This document shows, one piece after another, positions 44,484-53,180 of a stretch of 64,000 nt of DNA. The stretch covers positions 40,441-104,440 of the forward strand of contig DATGJP010000012.1 of assembly GCA_035295125.1 (NCBI GenBank), in the 5' to 3' direction. Source of the DNA: JAICMB01 sp035295125. GTDB lineage: Bacteria > Acidobacteriota > Terriglobia > Bryobacterales > Bryobacteraceae. Below the pieces are notes generated by a model, which was not told where the DNA came from, made no database searches, and saw only the letters and a program-made list of their open reading frames with translations. The position numbers and the translations under genes are program-made. Position 1 is the stretch's first letter. Each line of letters opens with the position of its first letter.

Positions 44484-45515
44484 ATGGAACGGGTGGGGGA
44501 CATACTTGAACCCGGAGGCACTGAAGTCAGTACCGCCGCAGGCGGCGCCCGGCGCTATCGCAAGCCTCTGAAAACTTTTCGTTGGGCGGAGATTCGGGCC
44601 CTGTTATCCGAGAGTCTGGACGCTTGGAATCGTCACAAAGCTCCGCGGCTGGGCGCTTCACTGGCTTTCTATACGCTGCTTTCATTGACGCCCCTGCTTC
44701 TTGTCATGGTGACGATTGCCGGCGTGGCCTTCGACCGGAGGGCGGCAGAAGGCGAGATTGTTCAACAGGTCAACGATTTGGTCGGACCGGCTGGTGCAAA
44801 AGCCATCGCCGCGCTCTTAGAGTCGTCGAGAAACACAACGCATGGTTGGTTCGCCACGATCATCGGACTCGTCACGCTCCTCTTCGGCGCCTCGGGAGTT
44901 TTGATTGAACTGCGCGACGCGTTGAACACCATCTGGGAGGTACCTCCACGCGTGACTTCCGGATTCGCCACCGTGAAGGTGTTCATCAGGGAGCGTCTCT
45001 TCTCATTTGCTCTCGTTCTCGCGATCGGCTTTCTTCTGTTGGTGTCGCTAATTGTGAGTGCCTGGATCGCGGCGCTTGGTACTTTCTCGCAATCTTTTGT
45101 TCCCGCCGAGGAGACAGTGATGCACATCGGGAACCTGTTAGTGTCGTTTATCATCACAACCGGGTTATTCGCAGCGATTTACAAGGTCATGCCGGAAGTA
45201 CGCATCGAGTGGACGGATGTGATCTTCGGCGGAGCGGTCACGTCGCTCCTCTTCAATGTCGGTAAGTTATTGATAGGCTTGTACCTTGGAAAAGCTGCCT
45301 TTGCGTCGGCGTACGGCGCGGCAGCCTCGGTTGTCGTATTCATCGTCTGGGTCTACTACTCGGGCCAGGTATTTTTCCTAGGCGCGGAATTCACAAAGGT
45401 ATTCGCGAACCATTATGGGTCCCGCCCCATGGAGCAAACTGGGATTGTAGTACCATCAACTGCGCGAAACAACGCAGCATCCCAGCGTCCCCCGGTGACA
45501 TCCAAGGGAACATAA
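44484..45515 (+). CDS. YihY/BrkB family inner-membrane protein
   Basis: 343 residues with six predicted helices. The family signature is present: LDAWNRHKAPRLGASLAFYT, then LTPLLLVMVTIAG, GASGVLIELRDALNTIWEV, and GAAASVVVFIVWVYYSGQVF near the end with GAEFTKVFANHYGS. YihY/BrkB proteins were once misassigned as RNase BN; their actual role is unknown, possibly transport. The N-terminal ~45 residues and the Ser/Pro-rich tail are cytoplasmic. Confidence 0.87.
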   Translation: MERVGDILEPGGTEVSTAAGGARRYRKPLKTFRWAEIRALLSESLDAWNRHKAPRLGASLAFYTLLSLTPLLLVMVTIAGVAFDRRAAEGEIVQQVNDLVGPAGAKAIAALLESSRNTTHGWFATIIGLVTLLFGASGVLIELRDALNTIWEVPPRVTSGFATVKVFIRERLFSFALVLAIGFLLLVSLIVSAWIAALGTFSQSFVPAEETVMHIGNLLVSFIITTGLFAAIYKVMPEVRIEWTDVIFGGAVTSLLFNVGKLLIGLYLGKAAFASAYGAAASVVVFIVWVYYSGQVFFLGAEFTKVFANHYGSRPMEQTGIVVPSTARNNAASQRPPVTSKGT

Positions 45516-45827
45516 CCGTTCCTGCCGGCGTCTTTTCATTGAGCATATTTGTTTCATTCTACTGGGCCCCAGCGGTCAGCCGATATAGCAACTGAGAAGC
45601 TGTAGGCCACTGAATTGCACTAAGGTTGTTATCAGGCCTAGCCGATTAGTCAAATCTGGTGTAACCTGGAATAGGACTTCCATTTTTCATATCGTCAGGC
45701 TTTCGTAACTTGGAAGTGATAGAATCAACTGGACTATTGGCTGCAACCCCGCGTCGGCGCATGCGTCTACTGCTTAGACACTTGTGTGTGCAAGCGCAAG
45801 GGTCAGCCAAGCACTGAGTGAGAACCG
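45516..45827. other. Intergenic region upstream of tonB
   Basis: 312 bp with clearly lower GC than its neighbours and no reading frame of note. It must carry the tonB promoter. I could not assign a -35/-10 pair or a Fur-like palindrome with confidence. Confidence 0.35.
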
Positions 45828-46817
45828 ATGTCTTCAACACCAGAAGCGCTCCAACATCCCGAGGATCCCGACGTTCATCTGCAGCGGCTGCTTGCTGCTG
45901 ACGTCGAAGAGCCCTGGTACCGTTCATTTATCCAGAACATTAAAGAGGCGATTCACCCCAAGAAGCTGCCTCCGCTCGAAGTGACCTCCAAACCGGTCGA
46001 AGTTCAAGACATCTGGGGGTTCTACGGCGGGCAGGAAAAGAAGGCTGGGGCGACATCGGTCCTTATTCATGGACTGGTAATTACTCTGTTGTTCCTGATT
46101 GGCACCAACAAGCAGGTCCAGCAGATCGCAAAGGACACGATCACGCTGATCGCGCCCGACATTTCACCATACAAGCCGAGTCCACCGAAGAAGGACACGA
46201 TGCATGGCGGCGGTGGCGGTGGCGACCGTTCGCCTACGCCTGTGACCAAAGGCAAGCTGCCCAAGCTGGCGGAGAAGCAATTCGTGCCTCCGATGATCAG
46301 CAAGGTAGAGAACCCCAAGCTGCCAATGGATCCCACGCTGGTAATCCAGCCGGATGCCCCGGTTCCCAACGTGAACATGGCGCAGTTAGGCGACCCGCTT
46401 TCGAAGATCATGGGTGCGTCGAACGGAACTGGCGCCGGCGGTGGAATGGGTAGTGGCCGCGGCGGCGGCATCGGTCCGGGTAGCGGCGCCGGTTATGGTC
46501 CGGGTTCGGGCGGTAATTTCGGCGGCGGTGCTTACAAGATTGGCGGCGGCGTTTCGGCCCCCGCGGTGATCTACAAAGTCGAGCCCGAGTATTCCGAAGA
46601 AGCCCGTAAGGCCAAGTTCCAGGGGACTGTGGTGCTCTTCATCGTCGTCGACGAAAAGGGCAATCCCAAAGACATGCGGGTCATTCGTCCGCTGGGCTTG
46701 GGTCTGGATCAGAAAGCGCTCGAAGCCGTTCAGAAGTGGCGGTTCCGTCCCGGTATGAAGGACGGGAAACCGGTGCCTGTGCAGGCTACGATCGAGGTCA
46801 ACTTCCGACTCCTCTAG
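45828..46817 (+). CDS. tonB: TonB-like energy transducer
   Basis: 329 residues. Unlike classical TonB it has a long cytoplasmic lead of about 75 residues before the single membrane helix (TSVLIHGLVITLLFLIG). A Lys/Pro segment and a glycine-rich linker (about residues 200-245, GTGAGGGMGSGRGGGIGPG and more) span the periplasm. The C-terminal TonB domain starts at PAVIYKVEPEYSEEARKAKF and has the AVQKWRFRPGMKDGKPV motif. It would pass proton-motive force to outer-membrane receptors. No exbB/exbD or receptor gene is adjacent. A strong terminator follows. Confidence 0.9.
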   Translation: MSSTPEALQHPEDPDVHLQRLLAADVEEPWYRSFIQNIKEAIHPKKLPPLEVTSKPVEVQDIWGFYGGQEKKAGATSVLIHGLVITLLFLIGTNKQVQQIAKDTITLIAPDISPYKPSPPKKDTMHGGGGGGDRSPTPVTKGKLPKLAEKQFVPPMISKVENPKLPMDPTLVIQPDAPVPNVNMAQLGDPLSKIMGASNGTGAGGGMGSGRGGGIGPGSGAGYGPGSGGNFGGGAYKIGGGVSAPAVIYKVEPEYSEEARKAKFQGTVVLFIVVDEKGNPKDMRVIRPLGLGLDQKALEAVQKWRFRPGMKDGKPVPVQATIEVNFRLL

Positions 46818-46841
46818 CTGACAAAGCAGTTTGGAAATACG

Positions 46842-46882
46842 GGCCGGGCAGCTTTGACAAGTTGTCCGGCCTTTTTCTATTT
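46842..46882 (+). terminator. Intrinsic terminator of tonB
   Basis: GGCCGGGCAGCTT (46842-46854), loop TGAC, AACTT/GCC-type return arm AAGTTGTCCGGCC (46859-46871): 13 pairs including two G-U, followed by TTTTTCTATTT. It starts 25 bp after the tonB stop and overlaps the 3' end of the convergent small gene. Confidence 0.9.
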
Positions 46883-47218
46883 CTTCTCGGCTACGAACGT
46901 TCCACTTCCGACTTCGCCGTATTCCGCTTTCCCTTCGATACGGGTGTCGCTCTTAAGGGTGCCGGTGTACTTCACCTTGCCGGCGTCCCCAACCTCGAAC
47001 GACCACTCCACTTTGTCGCCCGTAACCGTTCCGGTGACCTTGGCCTGCCCCAAGGTTCCTGAGTAGGTGCCGGAAAGTTGATTCCCCGTCTGCTTCAGCT
47101 CGAAGGTTGCCGTGCCGCTGCCTGCATCCAGGTTCACGTCGGCAGTCCACTTGCCCGTCAGGTCGGCCGCAAACGCCGCTGCGGCAAAAAGTGTAAGAGC
47201 GATGAGCTTGCGTACCAT
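46877..47218 (-). CDS. Small secreted beta-rich protein
   Basis: 113 residues: signal peptide (MVRKLIALTLFAAAAFAAD), then a compact beta sequence with repeating strands (LTGKWTADVNLDAGSGTATF, GNQLSGTYSGTLGQAKVTGT). This resembles the short exported lipocalin-like proteins common in Acidobacteria and Bacteroidetes; no function is known. Its 3' end overlaps the tonB terminator. Confidence 0.75.
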   Translation of the reverse strand: MVRKLIALTLFAAAAFAADLTGKWTADVNLDAGSGTATFELKQTGNQLSGTYSGTLGQAKVTGTVTGDKVEWSFEVGDAGKVKYTGTLKSDTRIEGKAEYGEVGSGTFVAEKK

Positions 47219-47257
47219 GGACGCCAGTATACCCTGTCACCTCGTTACAGGACAGCG

Positions 47258-50077
47258 CTACTGGAAAAGCCGGTCGAAGATTTCGCGGGTGCGCGCGCGC
47301 ATCTGTGCGATCTGGGTCTTGACGGGGAGGTGATTGAGGTGTTCGGGCGTCCAGCGATGTATGAGGTCAGTGAGAACGGAGAGCTGCCCTTCGGCATTCG
47401 GCAGGTCGCCCTCGGAATGGCCGGAGTAGACGCGCATCGCGTGGTCGACGGCGCGATAAAACACGCCCGCATCTCGCAGGAATTCGGCGTCGGCGCGCTC
47501 CAGGTGGCCCATTTTCTCGATTATGTCGATCCGCGCCGGGGTATTCAGAACTTTAAAGAAGATACCGGCGCTCTTGAGGCGAAGATAGAGCAGCACGAAA
47601 TCGATGTCGTAGAAACCACCGGCGCCGGCCTTCAAGGGATGTGATGCGCCCTGCTCTTTTTCGAGACGCAGGCGCATCTGCCGCAGGTCTTTCTTCGAGC
47701 GGCCGCTCTGGCCGTAGCGCCGCCAATCGACTTCCTGCAAATCGTTGAGGAAAGTCGTGGCGCGCTCCGTGTCTCCGGCGACGGCGCGCGATTTCAGGTA
47801 CGCAATGCCCTCCCAGGCCTCAGCGTTGCGGCCGAAATAGGTCTTGTAGGCCGATTCCGACTGCACCAGCGCGCCGGCTCCGCCGTTTGGTCGCAACCGC
47901 GTATCTACCGCGAAAACCGACCCGCTGCCGGTATAGGCGGAAAGGATATCGACGATCCGATTCGCCACGCGCGTCCAGAATAACTGCTCGTTTTGATCCT
48001 CATCGGGTATGACGAAAAGAAGATCCGCATCGGAGGCGAGATCGAATTCCCGCATGCCGAGCCGCCCTAACGCAACGACCATCAACTTGCTGCCCGGGTC
48101 ATAGGCGGAATTCGCTGGCGGGTGCGTGTCGAGAACGTGCTGCAGCGAAAGATTGTAAGCTCCACCGATCGCCGCGTCCGCCACGCTGGACGTGCGCTCC
48201 AGGGTTTCGAAGACCGGCACACGCACCGAGAGGCTGGCGGCCTGCAGGCGAAACATTTCGCGCCTGAACCAGCGCCGGAGCTCCATGGCGTCGGCAATTT
48301 CGGCGGCGGAAGCGATGTCGGGTGGCGCCTGGATCTCCGTCAGACTGAATGCGAGCTCCGGTGTGCGAATGAGCTCCTCGGTGTAATAAGGGCTGTGCTC
48401 GATAATATCGAGAATGTATCGCGCCACAACGGAGTTGCTGTCGAGCAGCGACAGCAGTGGTTCCTGCGCTAAAGCCTTTTCCAGGAAATGCTCGAGCGGG
48501 CGAGCGCCTTGCCGCATTCCCGCCCGCGCCAGGACAGCAGCGAGTCCCGGCGCTTTCTGATCGAGAAACCGCACCAGATTGCTCGACGGCGCTTCGGGCG
48601 GCCGGTCGAAAAGCTCCGGCTCCAGCGATGCTGCCGTGGGTGGCGTGGAGTAATAGCTCGGGCGGTTGGCGTGAATGACGCGCTCGTAAATCTCCTGCAC
48701 GGATTCCAGGTGTGCATTCAGCTCCTGGAGCAGACCTTCGCCGGAAGTCCAGCCACCGATCTGCCCGCCGGGCATTTTGCGCGCTATCAGGTCGAGCGAC
48801 TTTGAATCGGTCGGCAACGAATGCGTCTGGCGGTCGTCCTCGATTTGAAGCCGATGCTCAAGGTTTCGGAGAAACGTGTATGCCGACGCGAGGCGTGAGT
48901 ACTCCCCCGATGAGATCAGGTCCTTGTCGTTCAGACGTGCCAAGGCGAGGAGCGTTGAGCTGTGGCGAATCCAGGGCACCCGTCCACCATGGAGCCGCTG
49001 CAGACACTGCACCAGGAACTCCACGTCGCGGATTCCGCCCGGCGCCAACTTCACATCCAGGGACAATTGCGCGCCGCGTCGACGGCTCAACTTCTCGTGA
49101 ATGCGCTCGCGTGTGGCTGAGACTTCTTCAATGGCCGAAAAGTCGAGAGTCGTCGAATACGTCAGCGGCTCGACAAAATCGAGGAGAGCGCGTCCGGTTT
49201 CGAGGTCGCCCGCGGCAGCCCGCGCCTTAATGAGCATCTGCAGTTCCCAGTCGCGAGCGCGCGTCTGGTAGTACTTCTTAGAGCCATCGAGCGAGATGCA
49301 TGCCTCGCCCAAGCTGCCATCGGGACGCAGGCGGAGATCGACGCGATAACACAACCCCTCGGCCGTATAAGTCGACAGCAGCGCTGTGTACTGATTGGCG
49401 ACTTTTTTGTAAAACTCCTTGTTGGAAATCGGATTTGGGCCGTCAGTCTCACCATTCGCGGTGTAAACGAACATCAGGTCGATGTCGGAGCTGTAGTTCA
49501 ACTCACTGCCGCCGAGTTTTCCGAGAGCAATCACCGCCATACCACATTCGGCGGTGTTGCCGGCTTCAGTGGTGTAGCGCGGCGTGCCGTACTTATTCAC
49601 TAATTCTTGCCGGATGCGTTGATAGGCCACCTCCAGGATGGCGTCCGCAAGATTCGCGAGCTCTTCGGTGATTTCCGACAACGTGGCGAATCCGAGAACG
49701 TCGCGGATGAGTATCCGGAGGATATTACGGCGGCGGAAAATCGCAAGAGCGAGGGCATCCTGTGCGCCGTCCGGTTGTTTATTCAGAAATTTTCGCAGGT
49801 AGCGGCGGTACTCTTCGGGCGTCAGGACCCGGTCCAGATCGACGAGCAGATCAAGCCACTCGGGATGCTGGAGGAGATCTTCCGATAGAAAATGGCTGAA
49901 GGAGAAAACAGTAATGAGGTACTGCAACCCGGTTCCCGAGTCGGACAAAGACTGCAGGATTGCGGGGTGCTGTTTTTCGAACGAAGAGAAGTAAAGCAGC
50001 GCGCTGTCCGGGTTGGGTGCATGGCCGAGCAGCGATTCGATCTGCCGCTTTGCATCGCGGATCAGAAGTGGAGGCAT
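47258..50077 (-). CDS. glnE: Glutamine synthetase adenylyltransferase / adenylyl-removing enzyme
   Basis: 939 residues from ATG 50077, whose first base is the last base of the MOSC stop (TAATG). The frame is open further upstream inside the MOSC gene, but that extension is not conserved. It holds two nucleotidyltransferase domains: GGSELNYSSDIDLMFVY near residue 192 (adenylyl-removing half) and GMREFDLASDADLLFV near 677 (adenylylating half), each followed by a helical GlnD/PII-linked domain. It controls glutamine synthetase by adenylylation in response to nitrogen status. No glnB, glnD or glnA in the window. Confidence 0.93.
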   Translation of the reverse strand: MPPLLIRDAKRQIESLLGHAPNPDSALLYFSSFEKQHPAILQSLSDSGTGLQYLITVFSFSHFLSEDLLQHPEWLDLLVDLDRVLTPEEYRRYLRKFLNKQPDGAQDALALAIFRRRNILRILIRDVLGFATLSEITEELANLADAILEVAYQRIRQELVNKYGTPRYTTEAGNTAECGMAVIALGKLGGSELNYSSDIDLMFVYTANGETDGPNPISNKEFYKKVANQYTALLSTYTAEGLCYRVDLRLRPDGSLGEACISLDGSKKYYQTRARDWELQMLIKARAAAGDLETGRALLDFVEPLTYSTTLDFSAIEEVSATRERIHEKLSRRRGAQLSLDVKLAPGGIRDVEFLVQCLQRLHGGRVPWIRHSSTLLALARLNDKDLISSGEYSRLASAYTFLRNLEHRLQIEDDRQTHSLPTDSKSLDLIARKMPGGQIGGWTSGEGLLQELNAHLESVQEIYERVIHANRPSYYSTPPTAASLEPELFDRPPEAPSSNLVRFLDQKAPGLAAVLARAGMRQGARPLEHFLEKALAQEPLLSLLDSNSVVARYILDIIEHSPYYTEELIRTPELAFSLTEIQAPPDIASAAEIADAMELRRWFRREMFRLQAASLSVRVPVFETLERTSSVADAAIGGAYNLSLQHVLDTHPPANSAYDPGSKLMVVALGRLGMREFDLASDADLLFVIPDEDQNEQLFWTRVANRIVDILSAYTGSGSVFAVDTRLRPNGGAGALVQSESAYKTYFGRNAEAWEGIAYLKSRAVAGDTERATTFLNDLQEVDWRRYGQSGRSKKDLRQMRLRLEKEQGASHPLKAGAGGFYDIDFVLLYLRLKSAGIFFKVLNTPARIDIIEKMGHLERADAEFLRDAGVFYRAVDHAMRVYSGHSEGDLPNAEGQLSVLTDLIHRWTPEHLNHLPVKTQIAQMRARTREIFDRLFQ

Positions 50078-50562
50078 TAGACGACTTGGTCTACCAGCGT
50101 GATTATATCGTTCTGGCGAACCCAGCCGGTTTGGACTACCGAAGAATAAAAGCCGCTCAGTCCCCATTTTGGTGATTGGGCGTCCATATCTTTGTCGAAG
50201 ATCTCGGCTTTCAGAGACGGCCCGTAGACATCGAGCGTGGTACACGGCACGCGGATCCTCGTTAACTCCAGCAGGCAATCCCCGGCCCGATACCGCTGCC
50301 CGAGCCGCATCTGGTGACGATCCAGACCACGGACTGTGAGGTTTTCGCCGAGGGCGCCGGCGAACAGAGGAAAGCCTTTGGCAATTAATTCGTCAATTGC
50401 TTCCGCGCATACGATCAGAATTGCTTTGAGCGGTCCTCCGTGACTCTGAGGGTGGGCGTGAAGGTCGCCCTCGATTCCCAGGGGCGTGACGAAGCCGTGC
50501 AGGATCGGATTTTTCGGTATGCCTCCAGGAGAGATGTTGACTTGCTCGATGGAGCCGGTCAT
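50077..50562 (-). CDS. MOSC domain protein
   Basis: 161 residues. VNISPGGIPKNPI at the start and HAHPQSHGGPLKAILIVCAE, then FAGALGENLTVRGLD, are MOSC landmarks. There is no conserved Cys in the usual C-terminal sulfur-carrier position; the Cys in RVPCTTLDVYG may fill that role. MOSC proteins transfer sulfur or handle molybdenum cofactor ligands and N-hydroxylated compounds. Translationally coupled to glnE by the TAATG overlap. Confidence 0.83.
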   Translation of the reverse strand: MTGSIEQVNISPGGIPKNPILHGFVTPLGIEGDLHAHPQSHGGPLKAILIVCAEAIDELIAKGFPLFAGALGENLTVRGLDRHQMRLGQRYRAGDCLLELTRIRVPCTTLDVYGPSLKAEIFDKDMDAQSPKWGLSGFYSSVVQTGWVRQNDIITLVDQVV

Positions 50563-50626
50563 TGCTACCCAAAGGTAACAGCCGGGTCAAAGGCTGCTTT
50601 AGTTTCCACGATGGGACAAGGCCGGC

Positions 50627-50696
50627 GGAGGGTAAGGCAGGTTTCCAACCTGTCGCCATGGACCTGCGGTCCACGAAAGTGAGGCTTTACCCTTCC
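50627..50696. repeat. REP-like inverted repeat
   Basis: Arms GGAGGGTAAGGC (50627-50638) and GCTTTACCCTTCC (50684-50696) are imperfect inverted copies. Between them are two smaller hairpins, CAGGTT-TCC-AACCTG and GGACCTGCGGTCC, and the stretch GGTCCACGAAAGTG related to 25.36 kb. It lies between the universal stress gene and the MOSC gene. Same motif family (GGAAGGGTRRAGC) as at 10.57, 17.85 and 25.39 kb. Confidence 0.6.
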
Positions 50697-50721
50697 ACAG
50701 AAGCTACAACCCGACGTTACA

Positions 50722-51606
50722 TCAAACGCTGATCACGGGGCACGGGGACTCGCGAATAATGCTGTATGCATGAGTTCGCAACCTGCCCAGCGCATTCGGC
50801 AGGCAGCCGCGCCCGATCACCACCACGTCGGCGTGCAATGAGTCCGCGACACGGTGTATCGTCGGAGCGATTTTGCCGCCCTCCATCAGCGTTTTAGCCT
50901 GCACTGCAGCATGATCCATCAACTTCTGTAATTGCTGTGCGGCGGTGTCCAGCAGAAATTGACGGAACGGCGTGAAGTTGTCATTGTGATAGCTCTCAGG
51001 GGCGCTGACAACATGCGCTACAGTCAACTCCGCGCTCGTGGCGGCCGCCAGATCGGACGCCCAACGAATCACGCGAACGTTGCGCTCGTCGAGATCGACC
51101 GCGCACACGATATTGCGAATATGGCCCTTGGCTTCGGGTTGGCCCTGGGTGTGGACATCGGTCCACACCGGACTCGTCACGTCGTGAAGAACTTTTGCCG
51201 TGACCGATCCCACCAGAAAACGCCGAAACCGGCCGTAGCCGTGCGTTGGCAGCATGATCAGAACGGGCTTCATTTTCTCCGCGTGTTCGCCGATGATGTG
51301 CGGCGCATCGCCGACATCCACCCGCAGGGTGACCGCCATGCCTCGAAACTGCTCCGCGGCTAAAGCCGCAAGCATCTGCTCCCGGTCGGCAGTCATCGCG
51401 GCAATATCGACGGTGGGCGCGTACATGGCCGAATCCGGTATGCCAAAAGGAATCCCCGATTCCGCCCAGGCGGGCGGCAAGGAGATCACATGCAGCAATG
51501 TGATGCGGGATTGGAATTGCTCCGCCAGCGAGCGCACTCTCGGAGCGGCGCTGAGGCAGCGATCAGAAAAATCGACGGGAAAGAGAATGTTCTGACAGTT
51601 CAGCAT
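50722..51606 (-). CDS. Tandem-domain universal stress protein
   Basis: 294 residues with two UspA-like domains, about 1-150 and 155-294. Each starts with the typical strand and DF/DL turn (NILFPVDFSDRCLSAAPRVR; NIVCAVDLDERNVRVIRWAS). The ATP-type loop G-x2-G-x9-G-S/T is present in domain 1 (THGYGRFRRFLVGSVTAKVL) and degenerate in domain 2 (GRGCLPNALGRLRTHAYSII). The start is preceded by GAGGGAGG. Stress or hypoxia response is typical of the family; the trigger here is unknown. Confidence 0.88.
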   Translation of the reverse strand: MLNCQNILFPVDFSDRCLSAAPRVRSLAEQFQSRITLLHVISLPPAWAESGIPFGIPDSAMYAPTVDIAAMTADREQMLAALAAEQFRGMAVTLRVDVGDAPHIIGEHAEKMKPVLIMLPTHGYGRFRRFLVGSVTAKVLHDVTSPVWTDVHTQGQPEAKGHIRNIVCAVDLDERNVRVIRWASDLAAATSAELTVAHVVSAPESYHNDNFTPFRQFLLDTAAQQLQKLMDHAAVQAKTLMEGGKIAPTIHRVADSLHADVVVIGRGCLPNALGRLRTHAYSIIRESPCPVISV

Positions 51607-51639
51607 ACGTCCTCCCTCGTGACGAATGCGTTTAGCACA

Positions 51640-52089
51640 TCACTGCACAACGGTTGCCGGCGGGACCTGTTCGCGCTGGCGCAGACTGTGCTGCCGTGCC
51701 GCGTGGACAACGCGGGTTACTTCCATGGGATGGAAAGGCTCCATCAGCACGTCGTACCCGCCCCGCATAAGTACTTCCGACCAAAGCCGGTCATCGCCCA
51801 GCCGGGTGACGAGAATAAAAGATGCGGCGCTTGGTAAAGAGTTGATTTCTTCGAGTGCTACCACCCAATCGTAGTCCCGAGAGGTGTGTTCGAAGAAGAA
51901 GTGCGTAAAATCACCGAGCTCAGGTAAAGCCGAAGCCTGTTTCCAGGAATGCACGTGCGAAAGCTGCCAACCCACCTCGTCAAAGATGCCATCCAGTTCA
52001 CAGTACTTGCTTTTGTCAGGTCCAATGAGTAGCGCCCGAACATTGATTTGTCCGGGTAGACGGATAGGCCTGAAAGCCGGCGCGGTCAT
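51640..52089 (-). CDS. Receiver-like protein lacking the phosphorylation site
   Basis: 149 residues. The order of strands and helices resembles a response-regulator receiver domain: VRALLIGPDKSKYCELDGIF, then DWVVALEEI, SFILVTRLGDDRLWSEVLMR, and GGYDVLMEPFHPMEVTRVVH, where the Lys of the usual K-P pair is replaced by Glu. The acidic phospho-acceptor position is not clearly kept. It is probably a stand-alone pseudo-receiver that works without phosphorylation. It starts about 95 bp after galE on the same strand, and the universal stress gene follows 33 bp later. Confidence 0.65.
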   Translation of the reverse strand: MTAPAFRPIRLPGQINVRALLIGPDKSKYCELDGIFDEVGWQLSHVHSWKQASALPELGDFTHFFFEHTSRDYDWVVALEEINSLPSAASFILVTRLGDDRLWSEVLMRGGYDVLMEPFHPMEVTRVVHAARQHSLRQREQVPPATVVQ

Positions 52090-52127
52090 GCAAACGTTCG
52101 TAGCAATCCGCAGACCAACGAGGGATG

Positions 52128-52171
52128 CCCCAAAACCAACGACATGTCAGTGGCCGACTGGAGTTTTGGGG
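52128..52171. repeat. Inverted repeat downstream of galE
   Basis: CCCCAAAAC (52128-52136) and GTTTTGGGG (52163-52171) are perfect 9-bp inverted arms, with CAGT...ACTG nested in the loop. It starts 13 bp after the galE stop in the direction of transcription. There is no T run, so it is a stabilising or pausing hairpin rather than a standard terminator. Confidence 0.5.
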
Positions 52172-52184
52172 GAATTTCACCCAG

Positions 52185-53168
52185 CTACACCGGTTGGCGT
52201 ACCCGATTCTGTTCAAACGCCCACGCGGTCTCCACGATATCCCGCAAATCCGCGAATCGCGGCCGCCAGCCGAGCGCGCGGCGCAGTTTCTCCGAGTTTG
52301 CCACCAGAACCGCGGCATCACCGTCCCGGCGCGGACCGATCTCATAGGGGACTTTCCGGCCGGTCACCTCTTCCACAGCACGAATGACGGCTCTGACCGA
52401 GTGTCCTTCTCCAGTGCCGACATTAAAGGAATCCGATCCACCGCCTCCCAGAAGATGCTCGATTGCGAGCACATGAGCTTCGGCGAGATCGGTGACGTGG
52501 ATGTAATCGCGAATGCAGGTGCCGTCCGGAGTGTCGTAATCCTCACCAAAGATCATGATGGGACGACCGGTCAGGATGGCTCGAAAGAGGAGCGGAATCA
52601 GGTGGGTTTCGGGATCGTGCTCTTCCCCGAGGCCCAGTTCCGGGTCCGCTCCGCAGGCATTGAAATAACGCAGAGCGATGCTGCGGAACCCGCGAAACTG
52701 ATCCAGCCAGCCCAGAATTCTCTCCACCATGACCTTGGAATCGCCATAAGGGCTCACAGACGCGAACGGCGCTTCCTCGGTAATGGGTACGGTCTCCGGG
52801 GTGCCGTAAACGGCGGCTGTCGACGAGAAGACAAACCGGTTGACGCCGCTTTCCACCATGGCGCTTAATAGCGAAATCGACCCCGCTGTATTGTTGGCGA
52901 AATACAGCTCGGGCTTTTGGGTCGATTCGCCGACAGAGATGAACGCTGCGAGATGAACTACCGCCTCGACGTGCTCCCCGCGGAGCAGATTTGCGATTGC
53001 CCGCGTATCCGCCGTGTTCAACCGGTAAAAAGGCAGCCCGGCAACGTTATGTTGGTGACCTCGGGACAGATCGTCGAGAACAAGGACGTCGTGACCATGT
53101 CTGCGCAAAACGTGGGCGGTGGTAGAACCGATGTATCCGGCGCCGCCCGTAACGAGAACTCGAGCCAT
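52185..53168 (-). CDS. galE: UDP-glucose 4-epimerase
   Basis: 327 residues of the extended short-chain dehydrogenase family. VTGGAGYIGSTTAHVLRRHG is the NAD-binding loop, FSSTAAVYG holds the catalytic Ser/Thr, and YGDSK near residue 137 the Tyr-x3-Lys pair. DTPDGTCIRDYIHVTDLAEA and YNVGTGEG-like FNVGTGEGHSV are GalE-type substrate motifs. It interconverts UDP-glucose and UDP-galactose for polysaccharide precursors. It follows the site-2 protease by 12 bp on the same strand. Confidence 0.93.
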   Translation of the reverse strand: MARVLVTGGAGYIGSTTAHVLRRHGHDVLVLDDLSRGHQHNVAGLPFYRLNTADTRAIANLLRGEHVEAVVHLAAFISVGESTQKPELYFANNTAGSISLLSAMVESGVNRFVFSSTAAVYGTPETVPITEEAPFASVSPYGDSKVMVERILGWLDQFRGFRSIALRYFNACGADPELGLGEEHDPETHLIPLLFRAILTGRPIMIFGEDYDTPDGTCIRDYIHVTDLAEAHVLAIEHLLGGGGSDSFNVGTGEGHSVRAVIRAVEEVTGRKVPYEIGPRRDGDAAVLVANSEKLRRALGWRPRFADLRDIVETAWAFEQNRVRQPV

Positions 53169-53180
53169 GTGCTGTTGCTG

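Noticed and set aside
50078..50278. 67-codon N-terminal extension of glnE
   Set aside because: It overlaps the MOSC gene in another frame and shows no GlnE similarity; the TAATG junction gives a better start.
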